From Bacillus_BD oryzisoli_A (lineage in GTDB: Bacteria > Bacillota > Bacilli > Bacillales > Cytobacillaceae): DNA of 64,000 nucleotides. Location: contig NZ_JBHZRC010000001.1 of assembly GCF_043641075.1 (NCBI RefSeq), forward strand, positions 1,817,532 through 1,881,531, read 5' to 3'. Below, piece after piece: positions 25,443 through 34,202 of the stretch (the first letter of the stretch is position 1; the number at the start of each line of letters is the position of its first letter). A program made the position numbers and the translations under genes. The notes beneath the pieces are model-generated. The model saw only the letters and a program-made list of their open reading frames with translations. It had not been told where the DNA came from and did no database searches.

Positions 25443-25477
25443 AAAAAACACGGATTCTTCAAGAATCCGTGTTTTTA
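25443..25477. terminator. Terminator between yhdB and pgcA
   Basis: A perfect 15-bp stem AAAACACGGATTCTT / AAGAATCCGTGTTTT with a one-base centre (functionally a 3-5 base loop), between convergent genes. Confidence 0.9.
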
Positions 25478-25483
25478 AAAGGA

Positions 25484-27226
25484 TTATTTAGACAAGTCAG
25501 CCATTTTTTGTTCCACAAGCTCCATAAATTGTTTTTCCATTTCGGCAAGCTTTTGTTTACTCTCATTTAAATCAGAGCCAGACACACTAAAGTAAAATTT
25601 CACTTTCGGCTCTGTTCCAGATGGTCTTAAGCAAATCCAGGTTCCATCTTCAAAGTAATATTTAATCACATTTGATTTTGGCAAGGAAATAACCTTTTCT
25701 GTTCCATCCGCTTCAGTCCTAGAACCGGTTAAATAATCTTCAACGGCAGAAACTTTTAGACCATCTAGCTCTTGAATCGGGTTAGCGCGGAAAGAGGCTA
25801 GTGTTTTTTGAATTAATTCAGCCCCGTCCTTCCCTTTCAATGTTAAGGACCGAAGTCCTTCTTGGAAAAAGCCGTATTGATTAAAGATAGAAATAAGTGC
25901 ATCATGTAAGCTCATGCCTTTCTTTTTATAGAAAGCACTTACCTCTGTTGCCAAGAGGGCAGCTTGAACAGCATCTTTATCCCTTACAAAATCACCGATT
26001 AAATAACCGTAGCTTTCCTCATAGCCGAACAAAAACTTATATTCACCAGTCGTTTCATATTCTTTTATTTTTTCACCGATAAACTTAAATCCAGTTAAGA
26101 CATCCAGCGTTGTTACACCAAAGGATTCAGCAATTTTTCTTCCTAATTCACTTGTGACAATCGTTTTAATCATCACACCGTTCTTTGGCATTGTTCCCTT
26201 TGCCTGCTTCTCAGACAAAATATAATGTAAGAGGATTGCACCTGTTTGGTTTCCAGTCAGGACAACATATTCACCCTTCTCATTTTTAACAGCAATGCCT
26301 AACCGATCAGCATCTGGATCAGTTGCAATCAAAAGATCTGCTCCAATTCTGTTTCCTTCCTCTATCGCCAATGTAAAGGCAGCATGCTCTTCCGGATTCG
26401 GACTTTTTACTGTTGAAAATTCAGGGTCAGGTAATTCCTGTTCTTTCACGACTGACACATGTTGATATTTTAAGGCCTTTAAACCGTCTCTAACTGGGAT
26501 ATTTCCCGTACCGTGAAGCGGTGTAAATACCACTTTTACATCAACTTCGTCCGCCATATTAGGGTTCTCCGAAATGGTCATGAGCTTCTCATTGTATGCT
26601 TGATCGATTTCTTGACCAATCATTGTGATTAAACCTTTATCCATTAAGGACTGTTGGTCCTCTACCTGAATTAATAATTCATTCTCAATTTCATTGATTT
26701 TTGCAATGATGACATCTGCTCCTTCAGGAGGGAGCTGCCCGCCATCTGGTCCGTAGACCTTATATCCATTATATTCAGGAGGATTATGACTAGCCGTTAT
26801 CACAATCCCAGAAAATGCATGCAGGTGGCGGACAGCAAATGATAACTCCGGCGTTGGACGCAAAGCGTCAAACACATACGACCGGATGTCTCTTGTAGAC
26901 AAGGTTTTAGCCGCCTCCATGGCAAATTCAGGAGAAAAATGACGTGAATCATAAGCAATAACAACGCCTCTTTTTTTAGCCTCCAGCCCATTTGCTTCAA
27001 TATATGCAGCGAGTCCGGCAGAAGCCTTTCGAATCGTGTAGAGGTTCATACGATTCGTTCCAGCTCCAATCTCACCTCTCATACCTCCTGTTCCAAATTC
27101 TAAATCCTTATAAAAAGCCTCTTCAAGGCTTCTATCGTCTTTTTTTATCTTATCTAATTGTTCTTTAACAACAGTATCTAAACCCTCGAATTGCAACCAT
27201 CTTTCAGCCTTTTGCTTCCAATCCAT
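25484..27226 (-). CDS. pgcA: Alpha-phosphoglucomutase PgcA
   Basis: A 580-residue alpha-D-phosphohexomutase converting glucose 6-phosphate and glucose 1-phosphate, which feeds UDP-glucose and cell-surface glycans. The four conserved parts are visible: TASHNPPEYNGYKVYG (phosphoserine loop), DPDADRLG (metal loop), LFGYEESYGY (sugar loop) and RPSGTEPKVKFY (phosphate loop). The length equals B. subtilis PgcA (YhxB). The ATG at 27226 follows AGGAGGG. It supplies the substrate for gtaB at 53642, although the two genes are far apart here. Confidence 0.96.
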   Translation of the reverse strand: MDWKQKAERWLQFEGLDTVVKEQLDKIKKDDRSLEEAFYKDLEFGTGGMRGEIGAGTNRMNLYTIRKASAGLAAYIEANGLEAKKRGVVIAYDSRHFSPEFAMEAAKTLSTRDIRSYVFDALRPTPELSFAVRHLHAFSGIVITASHNPPEYNGYKVYGPDGGQLPPEGADVIIAKINEIENELLIQVEDQQSLMDKGLITMIGQEIDQAYNEKLMTISENPNMADEVDVKVVFTPLHGTGNIPVRDGLKALKYQHVSVVKEQELPDPEFSTVKSPNPEEHAAFTLAIEEGNRIGADLLIATDPDADRLGIAVKNEKGEYVVLTGNQTGAILLHYILSEKQAKGTMPKNGVMIKTIVTSELGRKIAESFGVTTLDVLTGFKFIGEKIKEYETTGEYKFLFGYEESYGYLIGDFVRDKDAVQAALLATEVSAFYKKKGMSLHDALISIFNQYGFFQEGLRSLTLKGKDGAELIQKTLASFRANPIQELDGLKVSAVEDYLTGSRTEADGTEKVISLPKSNVIKYYFEDGTWICLRPSGTEPKVKFYFSVSGSDLNESKQKLAEMEKQFMELVEQKMADLSK

Positions 27227-27455
27227 ATGTAACCCTCCTAAATCAATCCATCTTTATCACATTATGTTAGTAATGAGGTACTCTATAAAATATACAGGAA
27301 ATATACTAATTAATAAAGAAGTGTTCCAAACCATCTAACCGAAAAAAAACAACAATTTTTGCTTTTTATTTTACAGTATTTCTAGTTCCCATATATAATT
27401 CATAATAGATGGAATAATTTGTACAAGCCATCATTATTGTTTTAGGGAGGCCATA

Positions 27456-27890
27456 ATGGAAAAAAGTCAAAAAGATAAACGGGAATCACTCCTTTTCATA
27501 GCATGGGCAGCCTCAGTTATAGCCATGTTTGGCAGCTTGTACTTTTCGGAGATTCGTCAATTCGAGCCCTGTACACTGTGCTGGTATCAGCGTATTGTTA
27601 TGTATCCCTTTACAATCCTTTTAGGAATTGCTTATGTTAAAAAGGATTATAAAATGTCCCTGTATTCGATGATATTATCAGCGGTCGGTGGAAGCATCTC
27701 CATTTATCACTATTCATTACAAAAGCTAAGCTTTCTTGCCGATTTTGCACCAGCCTGTGGCAGAATTCCTTGTACAGGTCAATACATAAATTGGTTTGGA
27801 TTTATCTCTATCCCATTTTTAGCACTAATCGCCTTTATTATTATCTTCATTTGCAGTATTCTCATCTGGAAACATTCAAAGGAGGACTAA
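27456..27890 (+). CDS. bdbC: DsbB-family disulfide oxidoreductase BdbC
   Basis: A 144-residue membrane protein with four hydrophobic segments that re-oxidises extracytoplasmic thiol oxidases using quinone. The catalytic pairs are C39/C42 (EPCTLCWYQR) and C101/C106 (PACGRIPC). It lies 2 bp before a membrane-anchored thioredoxin-like gene, a likely redox partner. The ribosome site GGGAGG precedes the ATG at 27456. Membrane disulfide enzymes of this kind act on exported proteins and, in some Bacillus, on competence pilins. Confidence 0.93.
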   Translation: MEKSQKDKRESLLFIAWAASVIAMFGSLYFSEIRQFEPCTLCWYQRIVMYPFTILLGIAYVKKDYKMSLYSMILSAVGGSISIYHYSLQKLSFLADFAPACGRIPCTGQYINWFGFISIPFLALIAFIIIFICSILIWKHSKED

Positions 27891-27892
27891 AG

Positions 27893-28366
27893 ATGAAAAA
27901 AGTACTGATATTTTTAGCCATTATTATTGTGTTGTTTATCGGAGTTGCCGTACTAACGAATATGCAAAACAACGAAAAAGTGGAAGATAATCCATATAAG
28001 AAGGATACGCTTCATCCAGAGACTGCAGCATTATTAGATAATGAAAATTATCAAAACATCATCTTACCGGATGAACTGGATCAAAAGTTGAATGACAAAG
28101 AAGATATGACTGTTTACTTTTTTCAATCAACATGTGAATACTGTAAACAAGCTACCCCCATTCTTTCTCCATTAGCTGAAGAAATGGAAATAAATCTTGT
28201 CCAATATAATCTGCTTGAATTTGAGCAAGGATGGGATGATTATGGAATTCAAGAAACACCAACAATTGTTCAATATAAAGATGGAAAAGAAACAGCGAGG
28301 ATTACCGGATTAACAAGTGAAGAGGAATACAGACAATGGTTTACTGAAAATAGTCAAAAAAAATAA
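27893..28366 (+). CDS. Membrane-anchored thioredoxin-family protein
   Basis: A 157-residue extracytoplasmic oxidoreductase. One membrane anchor covers residues 4-22, followed by a polar linker and a thioredoxin fold with C81-EY-C84 and the cis-proline loop (ETPTIVQY). The CEYC motif differs from the WCGPC of reducing thioredoxins. It sits directly downstream of bdbC, with GGAGG before the ATG, so it probably works as the oxidase partner of BdbC. It is shorter than BdbD (over 200 residues) and more like the small extracytoplasmic thioredoxins of Bacillus. Confidence 0.85.
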   Translation: MKKVLIFLAIIIVLFIGVAVLTNMQNNEKVEDNPYKKDTLHPETAALLDNENYQNIILPDELDQKLNDKEDMTVYFFQSTCEYCKQATPILSPLAEEMEINLVQYNLLEFEQGWDDYGIQETPTIVQYKDGKETARITGLTSEEEYRQWFTENSQKK

Positions 28367-28399
28367 AAGTCTGCACTAGCAGCCTTTTATTTTTTTTTG
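28363..28399 (+). terminator. Terminator of the bdb pair
   Basis: Stem AAAAGTCTGC / GCAGCCTTTT with one mismatch, then a run of T residues (eight), between convergent genes. Confidence 0.7.
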
Positions 28400-28798
28400 C
28401 TAAACTAACAATTCATTAGCAGCTCTAGAATATATACTTAATTCGCTATTTCCTGATAGTTTCAAGTCTGCAAATTGTTGAAATTCAAAAGGAAAATTCA
28501 AACCATATTGTTCAAGAATAGAAATATTTTTATAATAAGTTTCAATATACTGCTCATCCAAACTGTCACTTTCAAGGATGGAAATGATTGTTTGTAAGCT
28601 TGTAATGACTTGAAAAGCATCCTTTAACGTATCCAGCTGTTCAAAATGACTTGACGAAATATATAATACGTTAAGCCTTTCAAACTTTGCAATCTCTTCA
28701 TCAGAAAAATAATTCGGAAATACATCTGAATACAATTGCCTAATCAACTCCGTAATTTTTTCTTGCTGATCCGGAGTCGAAGCAAAAACCACCTTCAC
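28400..28798 (-). CDS. YhcU-like protein, DUF5365
   Basis: A 132-residue, predicted helical cytoplasmic protein with no membrane segment. It resembles B. subtilis YhcU, which lies next to the pseudouridine synthase YhcT as this gene does. The function is unknown. The GTG start at 28798 is preceded by AGGTGGGGG. The terminator on its left is shared with the bdb genes. Confidence 0.65.
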   Translation of the reverse strand: MKVVFASTPDQQEKITELIRQLYSDVFPNYFSDEEIAKFERLNVLYISSSHFEQLDTLKDAFQVITSLQTIISILESDSLDEQYIETYYKNISILEQYGLNFPFEFQQFADLKLSGNSELSIYSRAANELLV

Positions 28799-28960
28799 AA
28801 AAAACCCCCACCTTTTAACTGCTCTATAATCATCACTGTTAGATATACATAGAATAACATATTATCGTGTGATATTATGGTGGTAATTCACACCACAAGC
28901 AAAAGAAAATGGATAACAAGGAAAGCTAAGAGATTACTGTCTGTAAAAGGAGATTTTCTT

Positions 28961-29881
28961 ATGATTAAAACAAGCCGAAAAGGAGAATGGCTGGAAATTA
29001 TTATCCCGGAAGAATGGGATGGCACATCTGTGCAGGATTTATTCCGAACCATTTGGAATGCACCTAAAAAACTAACTCATTCTTTAAGAATGGAAAAAGG
29101 CGTAAGAATAAATGGACAAGGTGCAGATTGGACAGTTTCTCTAAATCAAAACGACCGGCTTGATATTCGGCTTTTTTCCGAGCAGGATTTTGGTATACAG
29201 CCGTCCTATCATGATATAGCCATACTATATGAAGATGATCATCTACTGGTTGTCAATAAACCCTCTAATATGGATACACATCCTAATTCTCCTGAGGAAA
29301 CGAACACATTGGCAAATGCAACAGCCTATCATCTGCTTTCTCAAGGTGAATATAGACAGGTTAAACATGTTCACAGGCTTGATCGAGATACAACCGGAGC
29401 TGTACTATTTGCTAAGCATTCCTTCATTGGTTCTATTCTTGATCACATGCTTGAAAAGCGAGAAATCAAACGAACCTATCTTGCTCTTGTTGAGGGAATT
29501 CTAAAAGTCAAAAAGGGTTCCATCACCGAACCAATCGGACGTGACCGTCATCATGCGACGAGAAGAAGAGTTTCTCCATCAGGCCAAAAGGCTGTAACCT
29601 ATTTTGAGGTTTTGAAAACAGATCACAAGCAAAATCTTACCCTGGTAAAATGCTTCCTTGAAACTGGACGCACCCATCAAATTCGGGTCCATTTCAGTCA
29701 TATAGGCCATCCACTTGCAGGTGACCTTTTATATGGCGGCAAACCAACATTTTCACGACAAGCATTACATGCAGTAAAACTGGAATTGACCCACCCTTTT
29801 ACAGAAGAAAAGATTATTTGTCATGCCCCCTTCCTTGATAAACAAAATATTTTCACGGGAATTGACCCCTATTCAATATAA
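28961..29881 (+). CDS. RluD-family pseudouridine synthase, YhcT-like
   Basis: An RNA pseudouridine synthase of 306 residues. The catalytic motif HRLDRDTTG supplies the active-site Asp, with the closing motif GRTHQIRVHFSHIGHPLAGD. The N terminus lacks an obvious S4 domain. The frame is open back to 28877, but AAAGGAGA sets the start at the ATG at 28961. The target is probably 23S rRNA or tRNA; it cannot be fixed from sequence. The YhcU-like gene is adjacent in the opposite direction. Confidence 0.9.
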   Translation: MIKTSRKGEWLEIIIPEEWDGTSVQDLFRTIWNAPKKLTHSLRMEKGVRINGQGADWTVSLNQNDRLDIRLFSEQDFGIQPSYHDIAILYEDDHLLVVNKPSNMDTHPNSPEETNTLANATAYHLLSQGEYRQVKHVHRLDRDTTGAVLFAKHSFIGSILDHMLEKREIKRTYLALVEGILKVKKGSITEPIGRDRHHATRRRVSPSGQKAVTYFEVLKTDHKQNLTLVKCFLETGRTHQIRVHFSHIGHPLAGDLLYGGKPTFSRQALHAVKLELTHPFTEEKIICHAPFLDKQNIFTGIDPYSI

Positions 29882-29912
29882 AAAATCCTGCAAATAGCTT
29901 TGCAGGATTTCC
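29882..29912. terminator. Terminator between rluD-like and AKR genes
   Basis: A perfect stem AAATCCTGCAAA / TTTGCAGGATTT with a 4-base loop between convergent genes. Confidence 0.88.
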
Positions 29913-29924
29913 TTGTTTATTATT

Positions 29925-30749
29925 TTAAAAATCATCTGGATTTGGTCCAAATCGCTTATTTTCATTTAAGCCATTGATTTTTTCCATATCCTCATCTGTT
30001 AATTCAAAATGAAAGATATCAGCATTTTCTTTAATTCTAGAAGGTGTGACTGATTTAGGAATCACAATGACATTATTTTGCAGATGCCATCTTAAGATTA
30101 CTTGTGTACTTGTCTTTTCATACTTTTCTGCGATTGACAGTAGGGTAGGATCATCAACTAATTTTCCTCTTGCTATCGGTGACCATGCTTCAACAGCAAT
30201 ATCATTTTCTTTACAAAATGCCCTTACCTTCTCCTGTGTCAGCAAAGGGTGTAGTTCAATTTGATTCAAGACGGGCTTTTCATTCGCATGGGTGAATAAA
30301 TCCTCCAGATGATGTATCTGAAAGTTACTAACACCTATTGCCTTTATAGTGCCCTCTTGGTAAAGCTTCTCTAACGCTTTCCAAGTATCTATATATTTAC
30401 CCTTTACAGGCCAATGTACTAAATACATATCAAGATAATCCAAACCAAGCCTTTTTCGGCTTTTTTCAAAAGCAGCAAGTGTTTCTTCATAGCCCTGGTC
30501 TGTATTCCAAACCTTTGTTGTAACAAAGATTTCCTCCCTTGGGATCCCGCTTTCCTTCAGTGCTTGACCGACTCCCTCTTCATTATCATAGAAAGCAGCC
30601 GTATCAATTGAACGATACCCCAAGCTTAATGCCGTTTTTACTGTATCAACCGCAACACCGCCAGCCTCTACTTTGTATACACCAAGGCCAAACTGCGGCA
30701 TCTCTACTCCGTTATGTAAACGAATCGTATGATTTATGCTAATAACCAT
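29925..30749 (-). CDS. Aldo/keto reductase, YvgN/YtbE-like
   Basis: A 274-residue cytoplasmic NADPH-dependent reductase. The catalytic tetrad is Asp49, Tyr54, Lys79 and His112 (SIDTAAFYDN, TTKVWN, LVHWP), with the NADP-binding IPKSVTPSRIKEN near the end. Length and pattern match B. subtilis YvgN (glyoxal/methylglyoxal reductase); this role is inferred. The frame runs up to 30779, but GGAGGTG sets the ATG at 30749. It is a single-gene unit. Confidence 0.92.
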   Translation of the reverse strand: MVISINHTIRLHNGVEMPQFGLGVYKVEAGGVAVDTVKTALSLGYRSIDTAAFYDNEEGVGQALKESGIPREEIFVTTKVWNTDQGYEETLAAFEKSRKRLGLDYLDMYLVHWPVKGKYIDTWKALEKLYQEGTIKAIGVSNFQIHHLEDLFTHANEKPVLNQIELHPLLTQEKVRAFCKENDIAVEAWSPIARGKLVDDPTLLSIAEKYEKTSTQVILRWHLQNNVIVIPKSVTPSRIKENADIFHFELTDEDMEKINGLNENKRFGPNPDDF

Positions 30750-30998
30750 ATTTGCACCTCCATTGCCTAATTTAACCATATCTTAACACTAAAATAAAAG
30801 ACAGTGAATAAAATACACACATAAATCCTTTAGACAGACAAATATTAAAAATAGAAAATTTATTTATAAAGACCGCAAGAGGATTAATATTAAGATTATG
30901 TAAATTTTTCGCGAAATAACTTTAACATTCGACATTTTTTTTATAAAATTATCTAGGCTTGTTTGGCAAGATTGGATAAATAATTGGGGGTAACAAAA

Positions 30999-31616
30999 AT
31001 GGTATTTAAAAAGAAGGATAAATTCTCTACTTTACTGAACAATATTTCCACAAATTTGAAGGAAGCAGCAAACTATTTTTATGATTATAAATTAAAGAAT
31101 GTCAGTGATTTAAAAGTCTTCTCCGAAACAATGAAAGAATATGAAACTAAAGGAGATACATACATCCATGATGTGATTAAGGAATTGAATAATGCCTTTA
31201 TCACTCCAATCGAAAGGGAAGATATTCTTGCCCTAGCGATGAGTATGGATGATGTATTAGACGGATTAGAACACTGTTCTGCTCTATTTGAAATGTACTC
31301 AATCACAGAAGCAGATGATTTCATGCTGAAATTTGTCGATGCCATTAAAAATTGTTCTCATGAAATTCAAGATTCAATCGATCTTCTTTCAACGAAAAAG
31401 CTTCCACAGATTCGTGACCATGCGATTAAAATTAAGGATTATGAATCAAAATGTGACGGTATACGTCGACAATCCATTAAACATTTATTTTCTGTTGAAA
31501 AGGATCCAATTAAAATCATTCAATACAAGGAAATTTATGAAAATCTTGAAGATATAGCTGATTACTGTCAAAATGTTGCCAATACATTAGAAACAATAAT
31601 AATGAAGAATGCGTAA
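30999..31616 (+). CDS. DUF47 (PhoU-like) family protein
   Basis: A 205-residue all-helical PhoU-like protein of the DUF47 family. Members are found beside Pit-type phosphate transporters and are thought to regulate or pair with them. The sequence is Lys/Asp/Glu rich with long helices (DYESKCDGIRRQSIKHLFS). The in-frame ATG at 30984 has no ribosome site; TTGGGGG precedes the ATG at 30999. It lies 14 bp before pitA, giving a two-gene operon like B. subtilis ykaA-ykaB. Confidence 0.9.
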   Translation: MVFKKKDKFSTLLNNISTNLKEAANYFYDYKLKNVSDLKVFSETMKEYETKGDTYIHDVIKELNNAFITPIEREDILALAMSMDDVLDGLEHCSALFEMYSITEADDFMLKFVDAIKNCSHEIQDSIDLLSTKKLPQIRDHAIKIKDYESKCDGIRRQSIKHLFSVEKDPIKIIQYKEIYENLEDIADYCQNVANTLETIIMKNA

Positions 31617-31630
31617 GGAGTAGTAACTAC

Positions 31631-32629
31631 ATGGATGGACTTATTATTTTAACGGCCCTTATTGTCATTTGTGCCTTAGCATTTGATTTCATTAATGGAT
31701 TTCATGACACGGCAAATGCAATTGCAACTGCTGTTTCAACTAAAGCGCTTAGACCTCGGCATGCGATTCTATTAGCAGCGGTTATGAACTTTGTTGGGGC
31801 CATGACCTTTACGGGTGTAGCAAAAGCGATAACAAAGGATATTGTAGATCCCTTTACATTGGAAAATGGCTCTATTGTTATTTTAGCGGCTTTGCTTGCA
31901 GCTATCTTTTGGAATCTGCTTACTTGGTATTACGGAATCCCTAGCAGCTCGTCACATGCCATTATCGGTTCAATTGCAGGCGCTGCTATCGCTGCAGCTG
32001 GATTTAATGCACTGAATTATAGCGGGTTTATTAAAATTATCCAGGCACTTATCATTTCACCAATACTAGCCTTTATCGTAGGCTATATTGTATATAGTAT
32101 TTTTAAAGTGATATTTAAAGAAAATAATTTAGCAAAAACAAACAAAGGCTTCCGGGTAATTCAAATTTTCACGGCTGCTTTGCAAGCATACTCACATGGA
32201 ACAAATGATGCACAGAAAGCAATGGGAATTATCACTATGGCCTTAATTTCTGCCGGACAGCTTTCTACTGACGATGTTCCATTCTGGGTTCAACTATCCT
32301 GTGCGCTAGCCATGGGTCTTGGTACTTCTGTCGGCGGTTGGAAAATTATTAAAACAGTCGGCGGTAATATCATGAAAATTCGCCCTGTTAACGGCGTTGC
32401 TGCCGATTTAACCGGTGCCATGATTATTTTCGGTGCTACTTATATTCATTTACCCGTAAGTACAACGCATGTTATTTCCTCATCAATTATGGGCGTTGGA
32501 GCTTCTCATCGATTAAAGGGTGTTAAATGGGGAACTGCACAACGAATGCTTATCACATGGGTAATCACTTTACCGATTTCAGCTACCGTTGCAGGTATTT
32601 TCTACTATATATTAAATATATTCTTTTAA
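31631..32629 (+). CDS. Low-affinity inorganic phosphate transporter, Pit family
   Basis: A 332-residue Pit/PHO4 membrane transporter with about ten hydrophobic segments, probably proton- or cation-coupled phosphate uptake. The two inverted PHO4 signature regions are present: FINGFHDTANAIATAVSTKAL and AYSHGTNDAQKAMGIITMAL. It is coupled with the DUF47 gene upstream. A GGAG site precedes the ATG. B. subtilis YkaB (PitA) is the likely ortholog. Confidence 0.94.
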   Translation: MDGLIILTALIVICALAFDFINGFHDTANAIATAVSTKALRPRHAILLAAVMNFVGAMTFTGVAKAITKDIVDPFTLENGSIVILAALLAAIFWNLLTWYYGIPSSSSHAIIGSIAGAAIAAAGFNALNYSGFIKIIQALIISPILAFIVGYIVYSIFKVIFKENNLAKTNKGFRVIQIFTAALQAYSHGTNDAQKAMGIITMALISAGQLSTDDVPFWVQLSCALAMGLGTSVGGWKIIKTVGGNIMKIRPVNGVAADLTGAMIIFGATYIHLPVSTTHVISSSIMGVGASHRLKGVKWGTAQRMLITWVITLPISATVAGIFYYILNIFF

Positions 32630-32644
32630 GATTAATTGGTTCGT

Positions 32645-32682
32645 AAAGGGTAAGAATCTATTCTTGGATTCTTACCCTTTCC
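32645..32682 (+). terminator. Terminator of the phosphate operon
   Basis: Stem AAAGGGTAAGAATC / GATTCTTACCCTTT with an 8-base loop directly after the transporter gene. Confidence 0.85.
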
Positions 32683-32824
32683 TATTTTAGTATTGCTTTT
32701 ATTAATTTCAGAAGCATCTATTTTTGTTTTTTACTCATACTAAGAAAAAACTTGAATTACATCATATAAACGAATATTATAGAAGATGTGATTGTAAATT
32801 GTTCGTACTTTTTGGAGGGCAACT

Positions 32825-34126
32825 ATGTTTAAACTTAAGGAAAATAACACAACTGTGAAAACAGAAATTATGGCTGGTATTACCACCTTTTTAACGATGG
32901 TTTATATTGTCGTTGTAAACCCAATTATCTTATCCGATGCAGGTGTTCCTTTTGATCAAGTTTTTATGGCTACAATTATTGCATCTGCTGTCGGAACTTT
33001 ATGGATGGCATTGTTCGCCAATTATCCAATCGCAGTTGCTCCTGGAATGGGCATGAATGCCTATTTCGCCTACTCTGTTGTTGGTTCGCATGGTAATATC
33101 GATTATCAAACTGCCTTTGCAGCTGTATTTATTGCAGGTATTATTTTTGTTATTTTATCTTTAACCCGTTTTCGTGAGGTATTAATTGAAGCGATACCCG
33201 AAAATCTAAAGCACGGAATTAGTGCTGGGATAGGCTTATTTATTGCCTTTATCGGCCTCCGCTTAACTGGCTTAGTGACAAGCCATCCGTCCAATCTCGT
33301 GGCATTAGGTGATCTTCACTCGCCGTCAGCCCTTTTGGCATTATTCGGCCTAGCTGTTACCTTAATTCTCATGACATTAGGAGTGAACGGTGCATTATTT
33401 ATCGGAATGGTCGTTACCGCTCTAGTCGCTTTCCTTTTCGGTCAGCTTTCATTTAATGAGGGTTTTGTTGCACTGCCTAGTATTCCTGAAGGACTTATCA
33501 TCGCTAACCCAATTACTGCCTTCGGTGAGGTCATTCAGCACAGCCTTTATGCAGTTGTATTTTCATTCTTATTAGTAACCATTTTTGATACGACAGGTAC
33601 AATGGTTGCTGTTGCACAGCAGGCAGGCCTGATGAAGGATAAAAAAATGCCCCGTGCCCGTGAAGCATTGCTGTCAGATTCGATTGCTACTACGATCGGG
33701 TCGATGTTTGGTACTAGTCCTACCTCTGCTTTTATCGAATCCTCTACAGGTGTTGCTGCCGGAGGGAGAACAGGATTAACAACCCTAACTGTTGGTATTT
33801 TATTTATTGTTTCAGCGTTCTTCGGACCGCTTGTCAGTGCGGTATCAGGATTATCTGCTATTACAGCCCCTGCATTAATAATTGTCGGCAGTTTAATGAT
33901 GGGGAATGTGGTTCATATCAACTGGCATGACTTTGAAGAGGCCTTTCCAGCCTTTCTAATCATCCTAAGTATGCCATTAACATCAAGCATCGCAACTGGA
34001 ATTGCACTTGGATTTATCTCATACCCGCTGCTTAAACTAGTAAAAGGAAAATGGCGCGAAGTTCATCCAATCGTATTTGTATTCGCCATCCTTTTCTTCT
34101 ATCAGCTCGCGTTTCTGCCACATTAA
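32825..34126 (+). CDS. AzgA (NCS2) family purine permease, second paralog
   Basis: A 433-residue purine/hypoxanthine permease with about 12 membrane segments, clearly related to the protein at 18034. Shared blocks are IMAGITTFLTMVYIVVVNPI, the PGMGMNAYFAYS loop and the SPTSAFIESSTGVAAGGRTG segment. Guanine, adenine or hypoxanthine are plausible substrates. Unlike the first copy I see no purine riboswitch in its 140-bp leader. The ribosome site TGGAGGGC precedes the ATG. Monocistronic. Confidence 0.9.
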   Translation: MFKLKENNTTVKTEIMAGITTFLTMVYIVVVNPIILSDAGVPFDQVFMATIIASAVGTLWMALFANYPIAVAPGMGMNAYFAYSVVGSHGNIDYQTAFAAVFIAGIIFVILSLTRFREVLIEAIPENLKHGISAGIGLFIAFIGLRLTGLVTSHPSNLVALGDLHSPSALLALFGLAVTLILMTLGVNGALFIGMVVTALVAFLFGQLSFNEGFVALPSIPEGLIIANPITAFGEVIQHSLYAVVFSFLLVTIFDTTGTMVAVAQQAGLMKDKKMPRAREALLSDSIATTIGSMFGTSPTSAFIESSTGVAAGGRTGLTTLTVGILFIVSAFFGPLVSAVSGLSAITAPALIIVGSLMMGNVVHINWHDFEEAFPAFLIILSMPLTSSIATGIALGFISYPLLKLVKGKWREVHPIVFVFAILFFYQLAFLPH

Positions 34127-34132
34127 TAAGTA

Positions 34133-34197
34133 ATGGTGTCAGGCACCGCATAAAGACAAAGTAAGTAGTTTTGTCCATATGTGGTGCCTGACACCAT
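34133..34197. repeat. Long near-perfect hairpin with GGTGTCAGGCACC arms
   Basis: Outer arms of 15 bp (ATGGTGTCAGGCACC and its complement GGTGCCTGACACCAT) are perfect. They continue through CATA/TATG and GACAAA/TTTGTC after a two-base mismatch, with an 8-base loop. T residues follow on the plus strand, so it may serve as a terminator between convergent genes. The arm sequence is reminiscent of dispersed repeats in Bacillus genomes; related arms occur at 3853-3890. Confidence 0.7.
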
Positions 34198-34202
34198 TTT
34201 TG

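Noticed and set aside
32700..32824. CGAA/TTCG pair upstream of the second purine permease as a PurBox
   Set aside because: The two half-sites are 28 bp apart, not the 16-17 bp of PurR boxes, and the flanks do not match.
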